DNA from: Uloborus plumipes
Lineage: Eukaryota; Arthropoda; Arachnida; Araneae; Uloboridae
DNA length: 64,000 nucleotides
NCBI GenBank assembly: GCA_038373865.1
Contig: JAXGGA010001594.1
Location: forward strand, 12,501 to 76,500
Direction: 5' to 3'
Part shown: one piece after another, positions 32,806-45,865 of the stretch
Layout: every line of letters begins with the position of its first letter
Position numbering within the stretch: the first letter of the stretch is position 1
Translations under genes and position numbers: made by a program
Notes under the pieces: model-generated
Seen by the model: the letters and a program-made list of their open reading frames with translations, nothing else
What the model was told of the DNA's origin: nothing
Database searches by the model: none

Positions 32806-33150
32806 TATATATAAATGAATGTTGGTAAATGTGTATGTGTGTGTGTTCCCTAAGATCTCAGAAACTACCCGGGAGATTTGGCTGAAACTTTCACCGTTTG
32901 TTCTTTTTGGTACTGGGAAGGTTTAAAGAGCAGTTTCAACAAAATCCGATGGGTAGTTATTTTTTTATTTCAATTTTACGCCTGATTCAGTCTTTGTAAT
33001 TTCAATTTAAAACTCCATTTTCGAAGGCTTTCCTCAATCCAATCGAGTATTTAGTGTATCAACTCAACTCTCTGGCAGATAGTGGTTGCTTGCTACCGTA
33101 AATTTGGCGATCTTTTAAATCACGCCAAGAGCCCTCAATAATGGAAGTTT
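32806..33150 (+). repeat. Helitron-like 5' region (partial)
   Basis: tatatataaatgaatgttgg followed by a (gt)n stretch and ...ctcagaaactacccgggaga resembles Helitron 5' regions in arthropods. The segment gagtatttagtgtatcaact...ctctgg near 33045-33075 is shared with 63865-63905. The very start is hidden by the Tc1-like insertion in the TA run. Confidence 0.4.
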
Positions 33151-33448
33151 TCCCAATAACTATCTCAAGTATAAAGGATAAAAAAGGTGTTTGATTAACA
33201 GATTAATCTTTTTAAAAAAAACAAGTGAGATTCAGTTTCATATTTCGGAACTCCTTTAGATTTGTAGAGGCTTGGATGTCATGCATTATTTTCCAGACGA
33301 ACACTATTTTGTTCTTTATCAAAGTATGTTACTATATTTTCTCGCCGAACATCCAATCAATAGTTCCTTTTCATGTCCATACTATTTGCTATGATATACC
33401 GCAATGTTGGAAATTATTTTAACGCCTTACGGAATGGTGTACATTTAG

Positions 33449-33870
33449 TGCATTTTTAGAACGTAATTGTAAATGTGTAAATTTCTCACTGTTATTGTTC
33501 ACTGTGCTTTTTTTTTTTTTTGAATTTAGAAGAGCGATTGATGGTCTACCTTTTGGACTGTCCAGTGCATTTGTGCAACGTAATTGTAAATGTGTCCATT
33601 TCTCTTTATTTTTGTTCACCCTGCTTTTTTTATAACTTTAAAGTAACTATTTAGGGTCCAGTCACATTCTATTGTAAATGTGTCAATTTCATTTTATTAA
33701 TATTCACTGCTCTCTCTCTCTCTCTCCTTTTTAATTAGTTTAAAAGAGCTATTAATGGGCCAATCACATTATACATTTTATGTGTCTCTATATTTTATTT
33801 TCAAAACGAAGATCTCTTTTCACGACTTGTGGAGAGCTTCTTCGTCTTGATGTGTAAATAAAATTCCTAT
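33449..33870. repeat. Degenerate minisatellite, period about 95-117 bp
   Basis: Four diverged units, each with ...cacattt..gtaattgtaaatgtg, then a ttgttcactgtgcttttt-type stretch and tttagaagagcgattgatgg-type stretch. Unit starts are near 33449, 33566, 33658 and 33760; a weaker fifth follows near 33900. A (ct)n tract lies at 33711-33727. Confidence 0.6.
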
Positions 33871-34236
33871 CTAAAATCAAATTATGTGTAAAGTTTTTCA
33901 TTGTTCAGTATTTTTAATTTTTATAAAAATAATTGGTGGCCTATTTGTAGATTGTTCAGTGCGTATTTTCAACTTTGCTTGATTTAGAATTTTTAAAATC
34001 TTTCATGCCTATTTTCAACAACGCTTTATAGATTTTTACATCCAAAACACCATAGGTATATTATGGACTTTACTAATTATACTATACTGAAGAAAATATT
34101 ATCAATGCCATAATTATAATTTCAATTTGATAGCAGAAATATATTTAGACCTAAATACGGTAGTTTAGTTTTGATTTACATTTTAATAAGTTCGTAGTAT
34201 AGACTAATAATATGTATCATATAAGTAAAATTTGCA

Positions 34237-34842
34237 ATATGGTTCATTCCATAACGACTCACGTAACATTCAGAGCTGATTTTGTAACTGTTTTTACTTA
34301 TAACTTAAAGGATAAAAAATATTTTTTAGTTACGCTGGTGGATTTACAATGTACATGGTATCTATGTATCATTTCTGCTAAGAATTTAAAACAAAATTAC
34401 TGACAATAGATATTTTTTCAACCAAAAGAGCAGTGTGACTAACGTAACATTTTTGCAACACTGAAAATTAATGCTCGTGTTGTGAGGCAAAAATTTCTCA
34501 AACATAAGCAAGTGTTAAAAATTGAATGATATATTTGAAAAATATGTAAAGTTGGCTTTTAAAAGAATAAACTCATTTATTAAATTTAAATTGTTTTTAG
34601 TCTTAAGCGTCAGTTTTACTCAAGATGGTGTGTGACTAACGTAACCATCGAATAACAAGCAGTAGACACACTACAAACTATTTATTATGGCTCCTCTCAG
34701 TGATAATTACAATAATTTTTCATTTTTTTTTAACTTCTTATGTTGTATGATTTTTATTTATTTACTTATTTTTTGATACTTTTTTCACTTCGGTATTTTT
34801 TTTTCTTCGGCTGAGGTTGACATTTCTATGGAATGACCCATA
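34237..34842. mobile_element. Motif-saturated TIR element F (ggKtcattccata ends)
   Basis: The left end tatggttcattccata and reverse complement of the right end tatgggtcattccata form short inverted repeats. The motif gactaacgtaac (or gactcacgtaac) recurs at about 34256, 34437 and 34636. No coding capacity. Confidence 0.45.
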
Positions 34843-35340
34843 CATACAAGCATACTGGCAGTGCATAAACTGCGTAGTTTGATTATACACGTAATTTCAA
34901 GAAAAAATTAATCGAGTGCATTTTTTAAAGTTTTCATTTTGTATGCATTTTTTATAAAATTAACAAACCCAATTGAAGTAGATAGTGCTAAGAATGACAA
35001 CATCCGTGGTCTTCTGGATTGTTATACCCAAGCACATTCTATGTTTGATAGTGTGAAACCTTACCAAAACAAAATGAAAAAAAAAAAATGCCCGAATAAG
35101 TCAATGTGTTTATCTGAAAAATATTTTACAATGTTAAATCACCAAAGTTTAGTTGTAGATAGACCATATATTACTTTTGTGACTCATCAGCAGTAAAAAA
35201 TCCGTGATTTTTTTCTTTTTTGTTTCGTACTATGAATCAATTGCCCCATTTTTAAGGAACTAAATCGTAACCAAGTGCAAAATATATGTTTTCTCATACG
35301 AAAAATATTTCTCCGGTAACTTCATTTCAAAATAAATGCT
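34843..35340. other. No feature recognised
   Basis: An 85-codon plus-strand frame at 34939-35196 includes an A-run and shows no domain. Probably noncoding. Confidence 0.4.
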
Positions 35341-35344
35341 TTAA

Positions 35345-35690
35345 TTCTTCTCTAAAGCTTTTAGATATGTCGGTAATGCCGGAAGCCCAACAATCGGGCA
35401 ACGCCAATCATTAGCGTAAACAACTACTCACACGTCGTAGGAAGACGTGTGAGATGATATTGATGGAAATGGCTCGAAGATGTTTGTGCATTCCGCGTAC
35501 ATGGTAATTAACACTCAATGTTAAATGTCCCATAATAGGGAAAGATTTAATGCCTGTTAATAGCCTTCGGGTTATTCATCACGGCAACATAGATCTAATA
35601 TTTCGAACTCTGGAATTGCTGAATTGGAATCACTCGGGCTTTTGGACGAGGGAATTCTGTTGGGAATCCATTAAAGCAGTTGACGCCTGA
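35345..35690. other. Complex, GC-richer island; possible conserved noncoding or exon-proximal sequence
   Basis: This stretch is of higher complexity than its surroundings and lacks simple repeats, TIRs or duplicated flanks. It contains a 9-bp hairpin (tcacacgtc / gacgtgtga, about 35429-35453). No open frame of note on either strand. It could be unique host sequence, for example an enhancer or UTR; this is inference. Confidence 0.3.
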
Positions 35691-35699
35691 AAATTATAT

Positions 35700-36468
35700 T
35701 ATTAAAACTTAGCGCTAATGCTTAATTGATGGTCTTTCGTTATAATTTATGCATTCCATAGTGCAAAGGGAGCTTCATTTTGTAAAATGCTGTAAGTTAA
35801 ATATGAATTTAATCAGTTATTTAACGGTATAAACGTTTTGAAGTTTGTTTTGTATAACAATTGCTAATTTAGACAAGAGATGGATCGCTACACAAGTAGC
35901 ACACTTCATTTTTTAAAGGTTGTAAAATGGTTATTAACGTTGTAACAACCGCTTAAAAACGTTTATAAGACGTTTAAAGGTTATTTGTGCTATCTGGGTA
36001 CTTACTAGGGATTTCTGCTTGCAAATCTGCAATCCTCTTTAAGAGGATAAACCAAATAAAAAACAACGTTTTATAGTGTTTTCATAAGAAGATTTAAAGC
36101 TTAATGATGAATTTAAGAGATAAGATAGTTTATACATTCGGTTAAAAAAAAAGTAAATAAATACATTAAATTATAATTCAGTGAATTGTTTTTTTTGTTT
36201 TTTTTCGTTTCGTTTCACGCTAAATATCGCACTTTCTATAGACAATTTCTACAGTAAACTCAGTCACAGTTTAAAACTATAGTTTAATATGAACTAGGCG
36301 AAACAAATAAATAGTAGGAAATGAAAAACTCAGTAAAAAAGGTTTTTTTTTTCTTTTAGTAAACTCGGTACCGGTAGTTATACACAATATACTTCCAGCT
36401 TAAACTCGCATTGCTTTCAGAAGACATTATGATACTACTGGGTGGGAATTGACATTGAAATTAATATT
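35700..36468. other. No feature recognised
   Basis: AT-rich DNA. A gttataagacgtttaaaggttatttgtgc stretch near 35960 is only loosely repetitive. Confidence 0.45.
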
Positions 36469-36611
36469 TCTGTACCTCAGAACCAGACTAACGTAAGTCC
36501 ATTTCCGTCATTTTTCGGTAGAGGGGAAAAACGATTGTCGAATACTTCGTTTTTCTCCTCTACTGAAAAGTGACGAAAATGGACTTACGTTAGTCTGGTT
36601 CTGAGGTACAG
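36469..36611. mobile_element. Palindromic hairpin element, copy 1
   Basis: 143 bp, almost entirely two inverted arms of about 68 bp beginning ctgtacctcagaaccagact. A second copy lies at 49241-49382. Flanking attt / attt may be a short target duplication. Confidence 0.85.
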
Positions 36612-39600
36612 ATTTGATTACTTAACTTATTATTTTTTCACACTACCATACGAAAGAAAAAAAAAGTTGTTCAATTCTTGACTATAAAATGCATAAAACA
36701 ACAAAGAAAACACTGAGGCATAGTTTATGGATTCTATGTCTTGAAATTTTGTTTTTCGTGTAAAAAAAGGAAAACAAAAACTTAGGATGTCTAAATGATA
36801 TTCAATATATATAATAACCGGGAGAGATAAGGTCATCAACTTTTATATGCCAATATAAAGTGGAACCAATTATGTCAACTTAAAAGATAGATATAACAGC
36901 TTAGAACAGCACTTCATTGAACTAGCTAGAAATATTTTTTCACGTGTTATTTTTTTCATTCATTGTCAACCTAAAAAACCTATTCCTCCCGCTCGCTATT
37001 CATCCCGGTTAATCCACAATAAACCACTTAAGCAATAGGAATAAGAATTATAACAAAATACCACTGCAAAGTAAAAATAAATAAATAACATAAATCAGTA
37101 TGCAATAGAATATAAGAGCATAAAAATAGTTTCATAACGTCTGGAAATCTGTCCTTATCAGTCTGTTAAAATCTGTCTGAAAAAATATGGATTAAAAAGT
37201 TACGAATATCGCGTATATATCTTTAAATATATTTTTCGTTAATTTTTTCCCCCACAAAATATCAGTCCAATATTAAGGATTTTATTTCGACATTTCGTTC
37301 TCCATTTTTAGACCTCTTCAATGTAAAGTTAGTCCATTTTATCCTGATCTATCAGGCGGATTTGCTTCAAGAAGTTTTTATCGATAAATATATTATAGCT
37401 TTAATAAGGTCCAAAGTAGGATTTTTAAAATTTCAATTCGACAGTTTATTTCTTTTTCTCTTTAGTTTATTTCTTTTTTTGCATTCATGTTTTAACTCAT
37501 ATGTTAAAAGGCTTATTTCAAACGTTTTACCTTTTATAAAAGTTAAGAATTTGAAAAAAAAAAAAGAACTTAAAACCCTTATTAGTGACAAAATCGACAA
37601 AAATATAGACTGTCTGCTTCAGAAAAGATAAAAATGAAATTTAAAATCGAAATGCATAGCACAAAACTGAACTTTGAGAGACTTTCAATATTAATTAATT
37701 GATTTTTTTAAAAGCCAAATGATTTATTTATATTTTTATTAAAATTATTTTTTGAAACATAAGGTTTTTTATTTTAAGTATAAGGGTGATTTTTTTTTTT
37801 TTTTGAAACGATTGAAAGTGCAAATTTTTAATGGAAACTGAAACTTATCCTGTTTTTTTCTGCAGAATAAAAAGAGAAATGTTCCTATACTGGTAATTTA
37901 TTTTTTGTTCATAAACGCGCAACCAACGATTAATTTTTTACCCTCAGTAAAAAATGCGTTATACTTCTGATTAACTGAAACTTGTCATCCATTCGTTTGA
38001 GAGTAAATTCGATATTATTTCACAACAAAACACATTTTTATTTTTAATACAAAGCTTAATTTGCTTCAAAACTCTGCTTCAAATTTAAAAAATGTATTTT
38101 TGAGACTCTTAAGCCCTTAAAGTGAAAGGTAGAGCTGCTAAAATTCGGACTAGTTCGGACCAGAGTCAGTTAGGATTTTTACTGTATTTGAGTTTTTAAA
38201 AATAACCAAGAAGTTACCGTTTAGGAAATTACATTGTCATTTAATCAAATAAAGTGGTGAAACAATATGTATGATCAAAACATACAATGCATAGCTTAAC
38301 GCTATGATATGTAATTACATTTCAAAATAAAATTTAATTAGATAATCTCCTATTTCTCACTCAGCATGAAATATTAATAAAAATTCATAAGAAACAGTGC
38401 TGAATGTGTTTTATGAGAAGCTAGAAAGTTAAGGACCTTCTCAAACAAACTTTTCACAAAAAAAGATAAATTAATTTCTGTAAGTTAAAAAAACGCAGGT
38501 TCTGTCTCTTTCAAAACAAAAATACTAATTTTCGGCTAATAGAGCTCTAAAATGTGCGTTTTGATTTCTTCCGTTATGGATTTTACATAACGTTACAATA
38601 TGTAATTATAACAAAAATAACTCTTATTGTTTACTGAATTTAAAAGAGAAATGAAAATTATGATCAGTAACCTATGTACTTTATGAGGAATTAGCATACA
38701 GTTATTAGATATATAAAACAAAGGAAATTAAAGGAACTTCTTAAACATTCTGCATGCAAAGCAAGATAAATTTATTTATGTAAGGAAAAACTGACTTAAA
38801 CTCATTTTTAAAATTTACTAATTTTCAGTTAAAATAGCACTAAAAACTCTTATTGCTATTTTAACTGAAAAAGTTGCTTAAATCTTTTTAAATTTATATT
38901 TTCTACTTTCTACTATACTAAGAAACTTATTATGAAATGCAGAAAACTAGACTCGTTTAGCTTCGAGTCATCTTCTTGTTAACGTGGGGCAGTTTCCATC
39001 TAAAGTAATATGATACATTAAGTTAAAACATTAATTAACTTTAGAACGTTTAAATTTATTTCCTACTGAAAAAAATTCAAAATGATAAGTAAGGAGGAAA
39101 AAGAAGTTAGAGCACCACAGTTGGAAGAATAGTTACATAAGAGTAGTTTGCTATGATTTTAGTTTCTTCATCTTAATACTGTTGCGCAGGGAATTTACAA
39201 AACCTTTTAAAAATTTTATGACATATTTAAATCCCTCAGGTTTCTTGCAAGACTAATATCAGTTTTTTTCAAGCGAGTTACTCGAGATTCTTTATCTTTA
39301 ATAAAGCTTTTGAAAATAGATATGCTCTACTCATTATTTTGCTTATTAACTAAAAAATATATACTTTTCATACATTAAGTCTCGTGGGTGCTTTTACTAC
39401 ATAGAAACTGAGAAATTGGCGAAAAAAATGTGCCAGTCAGTTTTTAAATATAGTATTTTAGCATTAAATAAAGTAAAAAAAAATGAGTGCATTATAATTA
39501 TTTGATGTTAAAAATTTAAAAAAAAAAAAAATGCATCAAATATATGTCGTTTTCCTCTTTATTGATAAACTGTTTATTTGAGTATACAAAATATTGTAGT

Positions 39601-39821
39601 ATGTTTTTATTTTGCTAATGTGTTACTTTAATACATTATCTACCTTTTTAACTGATTGGTACATATATCAACGAAAAGGGTGTTTTTCGTACTTTTTATG
39701 CCTTCGAAATATGCACTTACACATGCTAATAGCCTTCAATTTTCTTCCTTACATAATGAGCGTACAAAGGCATCGTGAAAAAAATATCAACGTATGGAAG
39801 TTGAAAAGTGTATTTTTATAA
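36612..39821. other. No feature recognised over 3.2 kb
   Basis: Very AT-rich; short hydrophobic frames (for example 37362-37631, Phe/Leu-rich with a Lys-rich tail) arise from T- and A-runs and are not credible genes. Confidence 0.5.
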
Positions 39822-40799
39822 CTAACTGGCTTTATACCCGGCGTTGTCCGGGTGCGTATTAATACAACATAGCATTCAGAAAAGAAAAAAAAAATGGAAG
39901 AATACTATTCTTATTTGGGTACATAAAAATTTGCATCAATCTGTCTCTTAGGAAGTTAAAATCTGGAGAGTGGTTAAAATCTGGAAAAAAAACAGGATTC
40001 ACGGAAAGTTCACAAAAAAAAAAAAAAAAAAAAAACGCATCAAGTAAAAGCGTAAAAGTACGAGGTTTTTAATCCACATTTTCGCATAATTCCTCTAATA
40101 GGACTACTAAAAAAAGCTCGCAAAAATTAGAATTAAATATCCATAATTTTATCAAGTTTTATGCTTAAAGGTCCATGTCGATTACAAATATAGGCCTAGA
40201 AAGACCATTTTCTGATTTTAAAGGCCATTTTATTATTGCAATATACCTCTTATTTGGTTGAATTCAGTCCACATGGTTGTACAAAAAGTTCTAGGTACAA
40301 ACTCCCAAAAGAACTTAATTATCACGGAAAGTTCACAGAAAAATAGCACCAGCTAAAAGCGAAACCCGTATAAGGCTTTTAGTCCATGTTTTTGCATAAT
40401 TCCTCTGGAGGATAAGAAAAAAAATTTTGACTTATTTCATGATAAAATGAAATAGGTGAGCCTTGAAATGAAAATTCATTGTTTTAATTTTAATCTTTGT
40501 TCGAAAATGCTAATATTTAAATACCAAAAGTTTTACCGACTTGTAACCTAAAGGCTCATGTCGATTAAAAAAATAGGCCTAATAATAGGCTAGATTCCTA
40601 TGAAAATGTCATTTTTTGACAAAAATCTTGAATTTGAGCTTTTTAGATTTTTTAAAATTTCAAGACCCCGCCGATGAGAATTCTAGGGCATCAAGGAACC
40701 TCTGTGTCAAGTTTGATGAAAATCTGACGCAAACTATGGATTTGTATAGAGAACAAGTATACAAACAAACAAGCATTCACTCATTTTTACTGATATAGA
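39822..40799 (-). mobile_element. Non-autonomous Helitron-like element
   Basis: On the minus strand it starts A|TCTATATCAGTAAAAATGAG at 40799 and ends with a hairpin (acccggacaacgccgggt) followed by ccag and TTAG|T at 39822, a probable one-base variant of the CTAG end seen in the other copies. No coding capacity. The (caaa)-rich stretch near its 5' end (aagtatacaaacaaacaagc) is typical of such repeats in arthropods. Confidence 0.55.
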
Positions 40800-42853
40800 T
40801 TTGGGACACATTATGAAGCATTGTTTTTTTTAAACTGTTATTTTTTTCTGTCTGGACCTTACGATCTAATCTTTGATTTTAAACTACGATGTTTTTGCAA
40901 GATTATGTAAGTTGTGCAATTATGTCTGATTGATCTAAGCAGTATGTTAATAAATAAAAAGAAACGAAATTTAAATCTCTCTTGTCCTGTCCTAATTGCG
41001 AATAAAAGTTTGTACTGTGCCATGCGTTATTAAAAATCTAGGCTCATCCTGAAGTAATGACTACCCTTTTTCCGTGAAAAAAGAATCTAAATATATTAGA
41101 ATTGCATGCATTACATGTTTTTATGGTTTAAAAATGGACCATCATAGTTGACTGCCACGTACAGTACTCTATAGAGAACCTACTCTTAGCTATGAATTTG
41201 AAGTCATTGATACACAAACAAAAAAAAGACGGATTGTGCATTTGACAAATATTTATGTTGGGTACTTTAATGTGTAATCATTAATGGGTGTTTATAAAAT
41301 AACCAGCTGTTTCTTCTGATATTTATTCAAGTTTTTCCTATTTTGAGGTTAGTTTATGCTACTAAAATGATATTAAAATAAGAGCAAAGGTAGAGCACAG
41401 CTGTACTATGATACCTAAAACCAAGAAATTCGACCTTACCGCGCATTGTGGAAAGTCTACTTACCACTCTAGTTTTATGAGTTGAATTAATTGAATTTTC
41501 ACTGCCCACGTCATTTTATCACCATTTTGACAAGTTGCGAAAAAGAAAAACGCATAAGTGTGAATCGCTTTTCATAGAGTAATTCAATCTTGATTTTCTT
41601 ATCTTTTTAAAAGCAAAACGAAAACGTTTATTTTATAATTCTTTTACTTATTGTATTTTTTTAATCTTTCCTTTTGTCTAACATCATTGCTACTTTTGTT
41701 TATTGTTGTTGAAAGCTATAATGATCGATTCATAAATTGATGTTTACTTCGGAATTTATATTTTCTTTATATTTGATCTTCGTACAAATATTTAAATATT
41801 TTATTTTACTAAACACGTTGCTGTCATATTTAAATATAGCTTTTCACGGCATGATATATATTTTATCTGTTGGCAAGGGAACAATCTGAATCACACTTAA
41901 CAGACTACCAATGCTACTCAAGGTATTACTACAAGAAACTTTAACCGCTTATGCAAAATATTAGTTTAATAGCTCAATCCGAGAATATTCGATGTTCAAC
42001 TGAACTATAAAAACAATATTGGAGTCTGGACAAAGTATAGAGAAAAAGGAGTATAAAAATACATTTTGTTGATGTTTAATATCGAACAAAACAAATCAAA
42101 TATATTCTTTCTCCTTTCTTCCAGGAAAGAGAAAATAGCCATGAAGATAATGTCACTTGACCGAAGATAGTGGATATTGACCTACTCATAAAAGCATAAT
42201 ATATTACAAGGTATATGCCAGTTCTAATCATATATTTTCTTTTGGGAAGATTTAATAGTCACTTATGGAGTATTATTATTATTAATCGACTACTTTTAAT
42301 AAATATATATTTAACATTTATTGTGTAGTTTCACATTAAGGAACGTATATGGTTTTGTTCGTTTTATATTTACAAGCATTTTTCAAGTTTTTTAAGTTAT
42401 GAATTATACTTAAAAGGAGGTTTTGTGCATACTTGAGTCTTTAAAAATCTTATTTTTTTGTGCATTCACTGTAAAAAAAAGTGCAACCTTACTCCATAAA
42501 TACGGAGGCCTAAGTAACACACAACTCTGCAAAGTAACACAAGACTACAAGAAAGTTACACCATGGTGATGTAAATATAACATAGCGTTTCGTCAATTTA
42601 TGTGTAGTGTTCCACCATAATTCTCTTTCAAAGAAAGAAGAAGAACTACAGAGAACATTCATCAGGCTAACATATTATTTTCAATTATTTGGTTTTTAAT
42701 TTTTTCGGGTTTATGCATTCAACCTTACTCAAATTCGTAAAGAATTTTAATTACATACGATTAGATCGAACTCCAAATCGAGAAGCAATCTCTCAAAGCA
42801 AGCGCATTTTACCACTCCGCCGTTAAGGCAAATTTTGTTCTGTTCCTAAAACT
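40800..42853. other. No gene; single cactgtaaaaa end at about 42469
   Basis: AT-rich sequence. At 42469-42482 cactgtaaaaaaaa resembles the end of the MITE family at 45029, but I find no matching opposite end nearby, so it is a fragment at best. Confidence 0.4.
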
Positions 42854-42857
42854 TTAA

Positions 42858-43238
42858 CCCATTAAGCGCCAAGTCTCCCTTTTTGGGAACCTTAGGTTAA
42901 GATTTTTTTCCTTCGCAAGTACTTGAGATATATTTCTTGAAAGTGTTTGTTATTAACCAACAAAATGCCTAACTTGATTGGTATTTTTTTCAAAAAAATT
43001 GAAACTTAATTTCTATTTTTTAAAAAATAGTTAATTTAGGAGAAAATTCTGATTTTTACTTTATAAGGAAAAAAAATCCTTAAAAATAACTAAATCGAAT
43101 GCAGGCGTTTAAAAACATTGAAAATAAATCACAATAGATCTCTTTTCAAGTCCTAATAAGCAGGGGTCAAGAAAAATAATTTGAAAGGGTTTTATAGCTG
43201 TTTATTTACGAAGGTCCCAAAATGGGACACTTGGCGGG
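42858..43238. mobile_element. piggyBac-like MITE, cccattaagcgccaagt ends, copy D1
   Basis: TTAA (42854-42857) then cccattaagcgccaagtctc; the right side, reverse-complemented, reads aacccgccaagtgtcccatt, flanked by TTCT where TTAA is expected. Inside, tccctttttggga and tcccaaaatggga are near-palindromes. TTAA targets and CCC-starting ends are typical of piggyBac derivatives. Confidence 0.5.
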
Positions 43239-44577
43239 TTCTGACTAGAAGAACAAATCTCAAGAAAGCGGAATTAAAATCTCGCTCACTTTGCATGAAT
43301 AAACTCACTGCTTGTTTCCTTTGCTGTTGAAGGTCACCCCCTTTGTATTTGAAGATAGTAAACTCTCTTTTGTCATGAAGAGGTATTTCCGGGCTCTCTT
43401 TTGTTGTTCAAAAGCAGGTGTTTTTCTCAGAAAAAGTGATATTCCACTCATTCTGTACAATGTTCTAGTTAAGCAATGGTCAGTCATGCCCAAGGACAAT
43501 GGGTCATCTCCCTAAAGGAGGATTCTCCCCTATAATGATATCTGAATCATTCGAACCGCCCCCTCCCCCCCCCAAAAAAAAAAATTCATTGGCACAGTCT
43601 GAGACATCAAGCTCCTTTCCCGTCCTTCGTGGGCACCCCTAAGAAGAGGGGGTGAGGCCTTCCTCCTAAATTCTTGGTAAGTGACATTCAGGTTCAGTAA
43701 GGGAAGTTCAATTTCAAAAATACATTTTTTTTAAATTTCTTGACACCAAAAATGGTGTTAAATTTCTTGACTTCGCAGCAAGCTTTAGACAAGCCAGAGA
43801 CAACAAATTGTAGCGCAGTACCAGAAAATGAGTGCAGTACCACTTGGTCGCCCCTACTCTACTCTGATCAGATAATTGAGAAGGAAAGTCGTCATGGCTA
43901 TTGCTTAGATCATAAATATAATTGGATAAAAAAATCAAGTTGAATTTTTAGGAATTATTGCAGGTTTTGATACGAAATTGGAGAAACTGAAATCGTTACT
44001 TATACCTCTACTTCAACAAAAAAACAGATTTTTTTTTGTCCAAAAAACATTCTGATATTGTAAATTATGAAACATGTTATCCAGCATGCTGCGAAGTATA
44101 CAATAGGTACACAGCAGAAAAAATAAATCAATGAACCTCGCCTATGAGGAAAGTAATATAAAGTTGTGCTGCGCAAAAATTTCTTAGTTTTGTTTTATAC
44201 TTGTCTAGGGTTACAGTCATTTTCATTTACAGACTATTTACTTGATTCCCGGCAGGGTTAATTTGAAGTTTTTATTTCTTCATTGTGGTACATGAAAATA
44301 TTAAGGCTTCAGGTTAAAAAGTTAAAAATTATTAGGAACAATTTCCGTTTCATGAAAAAAAGTGATACTTAGAATTTGCAAAAACTTACATGTTTTTTAC
44401 TTCAAAGCTTTTATATGGATTAAATAAGATATCAACTTGATAATAAAAAAAGTGAGGTATTAATAGTTAACTTTGCTAACTGCACAAAACTAGTTTTTAT
44501 GTTTTCTAACCAGTTTTAGCCAGATTTTATTCGATCATCACTATTGAAGAAAATATAATTATGTTATCCCCATTAAA
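43239..44577. other. No gene recognised
   Basis: Overlapping frames at 43305-43515 and 43714-43943 contain some coding-like residues but no domain I know. C- and A-runs lie at 43560-43585. Confidence 0.35.
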
Positions 44578-44734
44578 CGCCAAGTCTCCCATTTTGGGAC
44601 CATACCATATCTCATGACTAAATAAATATTTTTGAAAAATTGAAGTTACATATGGTTGTCGATGTGTATTGAACCTCAAAACATACAAAAATTAAGATAT
44701 TTTTAATGTGGTTCATATAGCGGCGTTTAATGGG
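44578..44734. mobile_element. piggyBac-like MITE, same family, copy D2
   Basis: Left end ccccattaaacgccaagtct after TTAT, right end ggcgtttaatggg before TTAA (44735-44738). It shares the gtctcccattttgggacc block with D1. Confidence 0.55.
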
Positions 44735-45028
44735 TTAAGAACTCTGGGCTTATATTTACCTCCAAGCATGCGCTTTGAATAGTACTGGTGGAACTTAACA
44801 CATGCTACGTGAACATTTCCTTCAGCAGTTACATTTTTCGTAAGACCGGAACAGCTAATTCAAGAAGTGGTGTAGTGCTACACCTATTAACAGTGGTAAT
44901 ATTACACATTTGCTACAGTATTTGAAGATATTGCTTTAAAATCAAGTTCCATATATTTGGTATTCGTATTGCAAACAATGACATGTCTTGAACCACGCTT
45001 AAGAGTGCTAACAACAATTCACTACATA

Positions 45029-45425
45029 CACTGCAAAAAATGAAATGTTGTTTCTACAGTATAATACTGGCAGCCGAGGCTCCAATTTTAAACAGTAAAA
45101 TACACAGTAATAAGCTGTAAAACTAGTAATTTGACTGTTTCTTGCTGTAAAGTTAGAAAGTTTACAGTTTATTGCCGTAAAATTTATCTGTATTATACTG
45201 TAAAACAACATAATAATATTGGCAGGAGAGCTTCCAGTTTAGAAAGCCAATTCTGTAAAACTAGCAATTCCACAGTTTATTAATGCAAAAATAGCAATTT
45301 TAGAGTTTAGTAGTGTAAAATGAGCAATTTCACAGTTTGTTAGTGTAGAATTAGCAATTTATACAGTTTATTACTGCAAAATTAGCTGTATTATTTTGTA
45401 AAAACAACATTCCTTTTTTACAGTG
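45029..45425. mobile_element. MITE of the cactgtaaaaa family, copy 2
   Basis: Ends cactgcaaaaaatgaaatgt and, reverse-complemented, cactgtaaaaaaggaatgtt form ~30-bp TIRs. TA follows at both outer sides. The inside is built from many acagtttattactgcaaaattagc-like units in both orientations. 397 bp, non-autonomous. Confidence 0.8.
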
Positions 45426-45865
45426 TAGTTATATAAACCACAATTTGTGACATTTGACACCCTGAGGTTCCCCGAACCTACCGTTTGAACGGTTTATTGG
45501 TTTTGGGTATAAACCACAATAGCAGTTGCAGCGGCTGGCAATATATTTTATCTTAAACAGCGCTTTTATAAAATATTAAGTATCGCGTTATGAACCTTGT
45601 GTTTCACGAACAGAATAAGATTAGATCGCACAAACATAAAGTGTCACGGATTATTTTAGTTAGTATAAATGGAAACTTCACATTTGGTAACCACATCTAT
45701 GGAACATGAGGTAGTATTGATGTAAGCACTCATGCTAATGGATAAAAATGGTGATGAAGACGGTATAAGATATTAGTCATTTCTTCTCAGACATGCGTTA
45801 CTTTTTTCGTGACATTTTTGTTTTTCTAACGCTATGATAGTATTGCAAACATCCTATTTAATAAA

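Noticed and set aside
37362..37631. 89-aa hydrophobic plus-strand frame as a membrane protein
   Set aside because: The Phe/Leu stretch and Lys tail are products of T- and A-rich sequence.
43305..43943. Host gene exons
   Set aside because: Frames on both strands overlap, are short, and lack splice signals or a recognisable domain.
42854..44738. One 1.9-kb piggyBac-like element spanning both TTAA sites
   Set aside because: Each outer end has its own nearer partner (43238 and 44578) with the shared internal block, so two small MITEs explain the data better; no transposase domain lies between.
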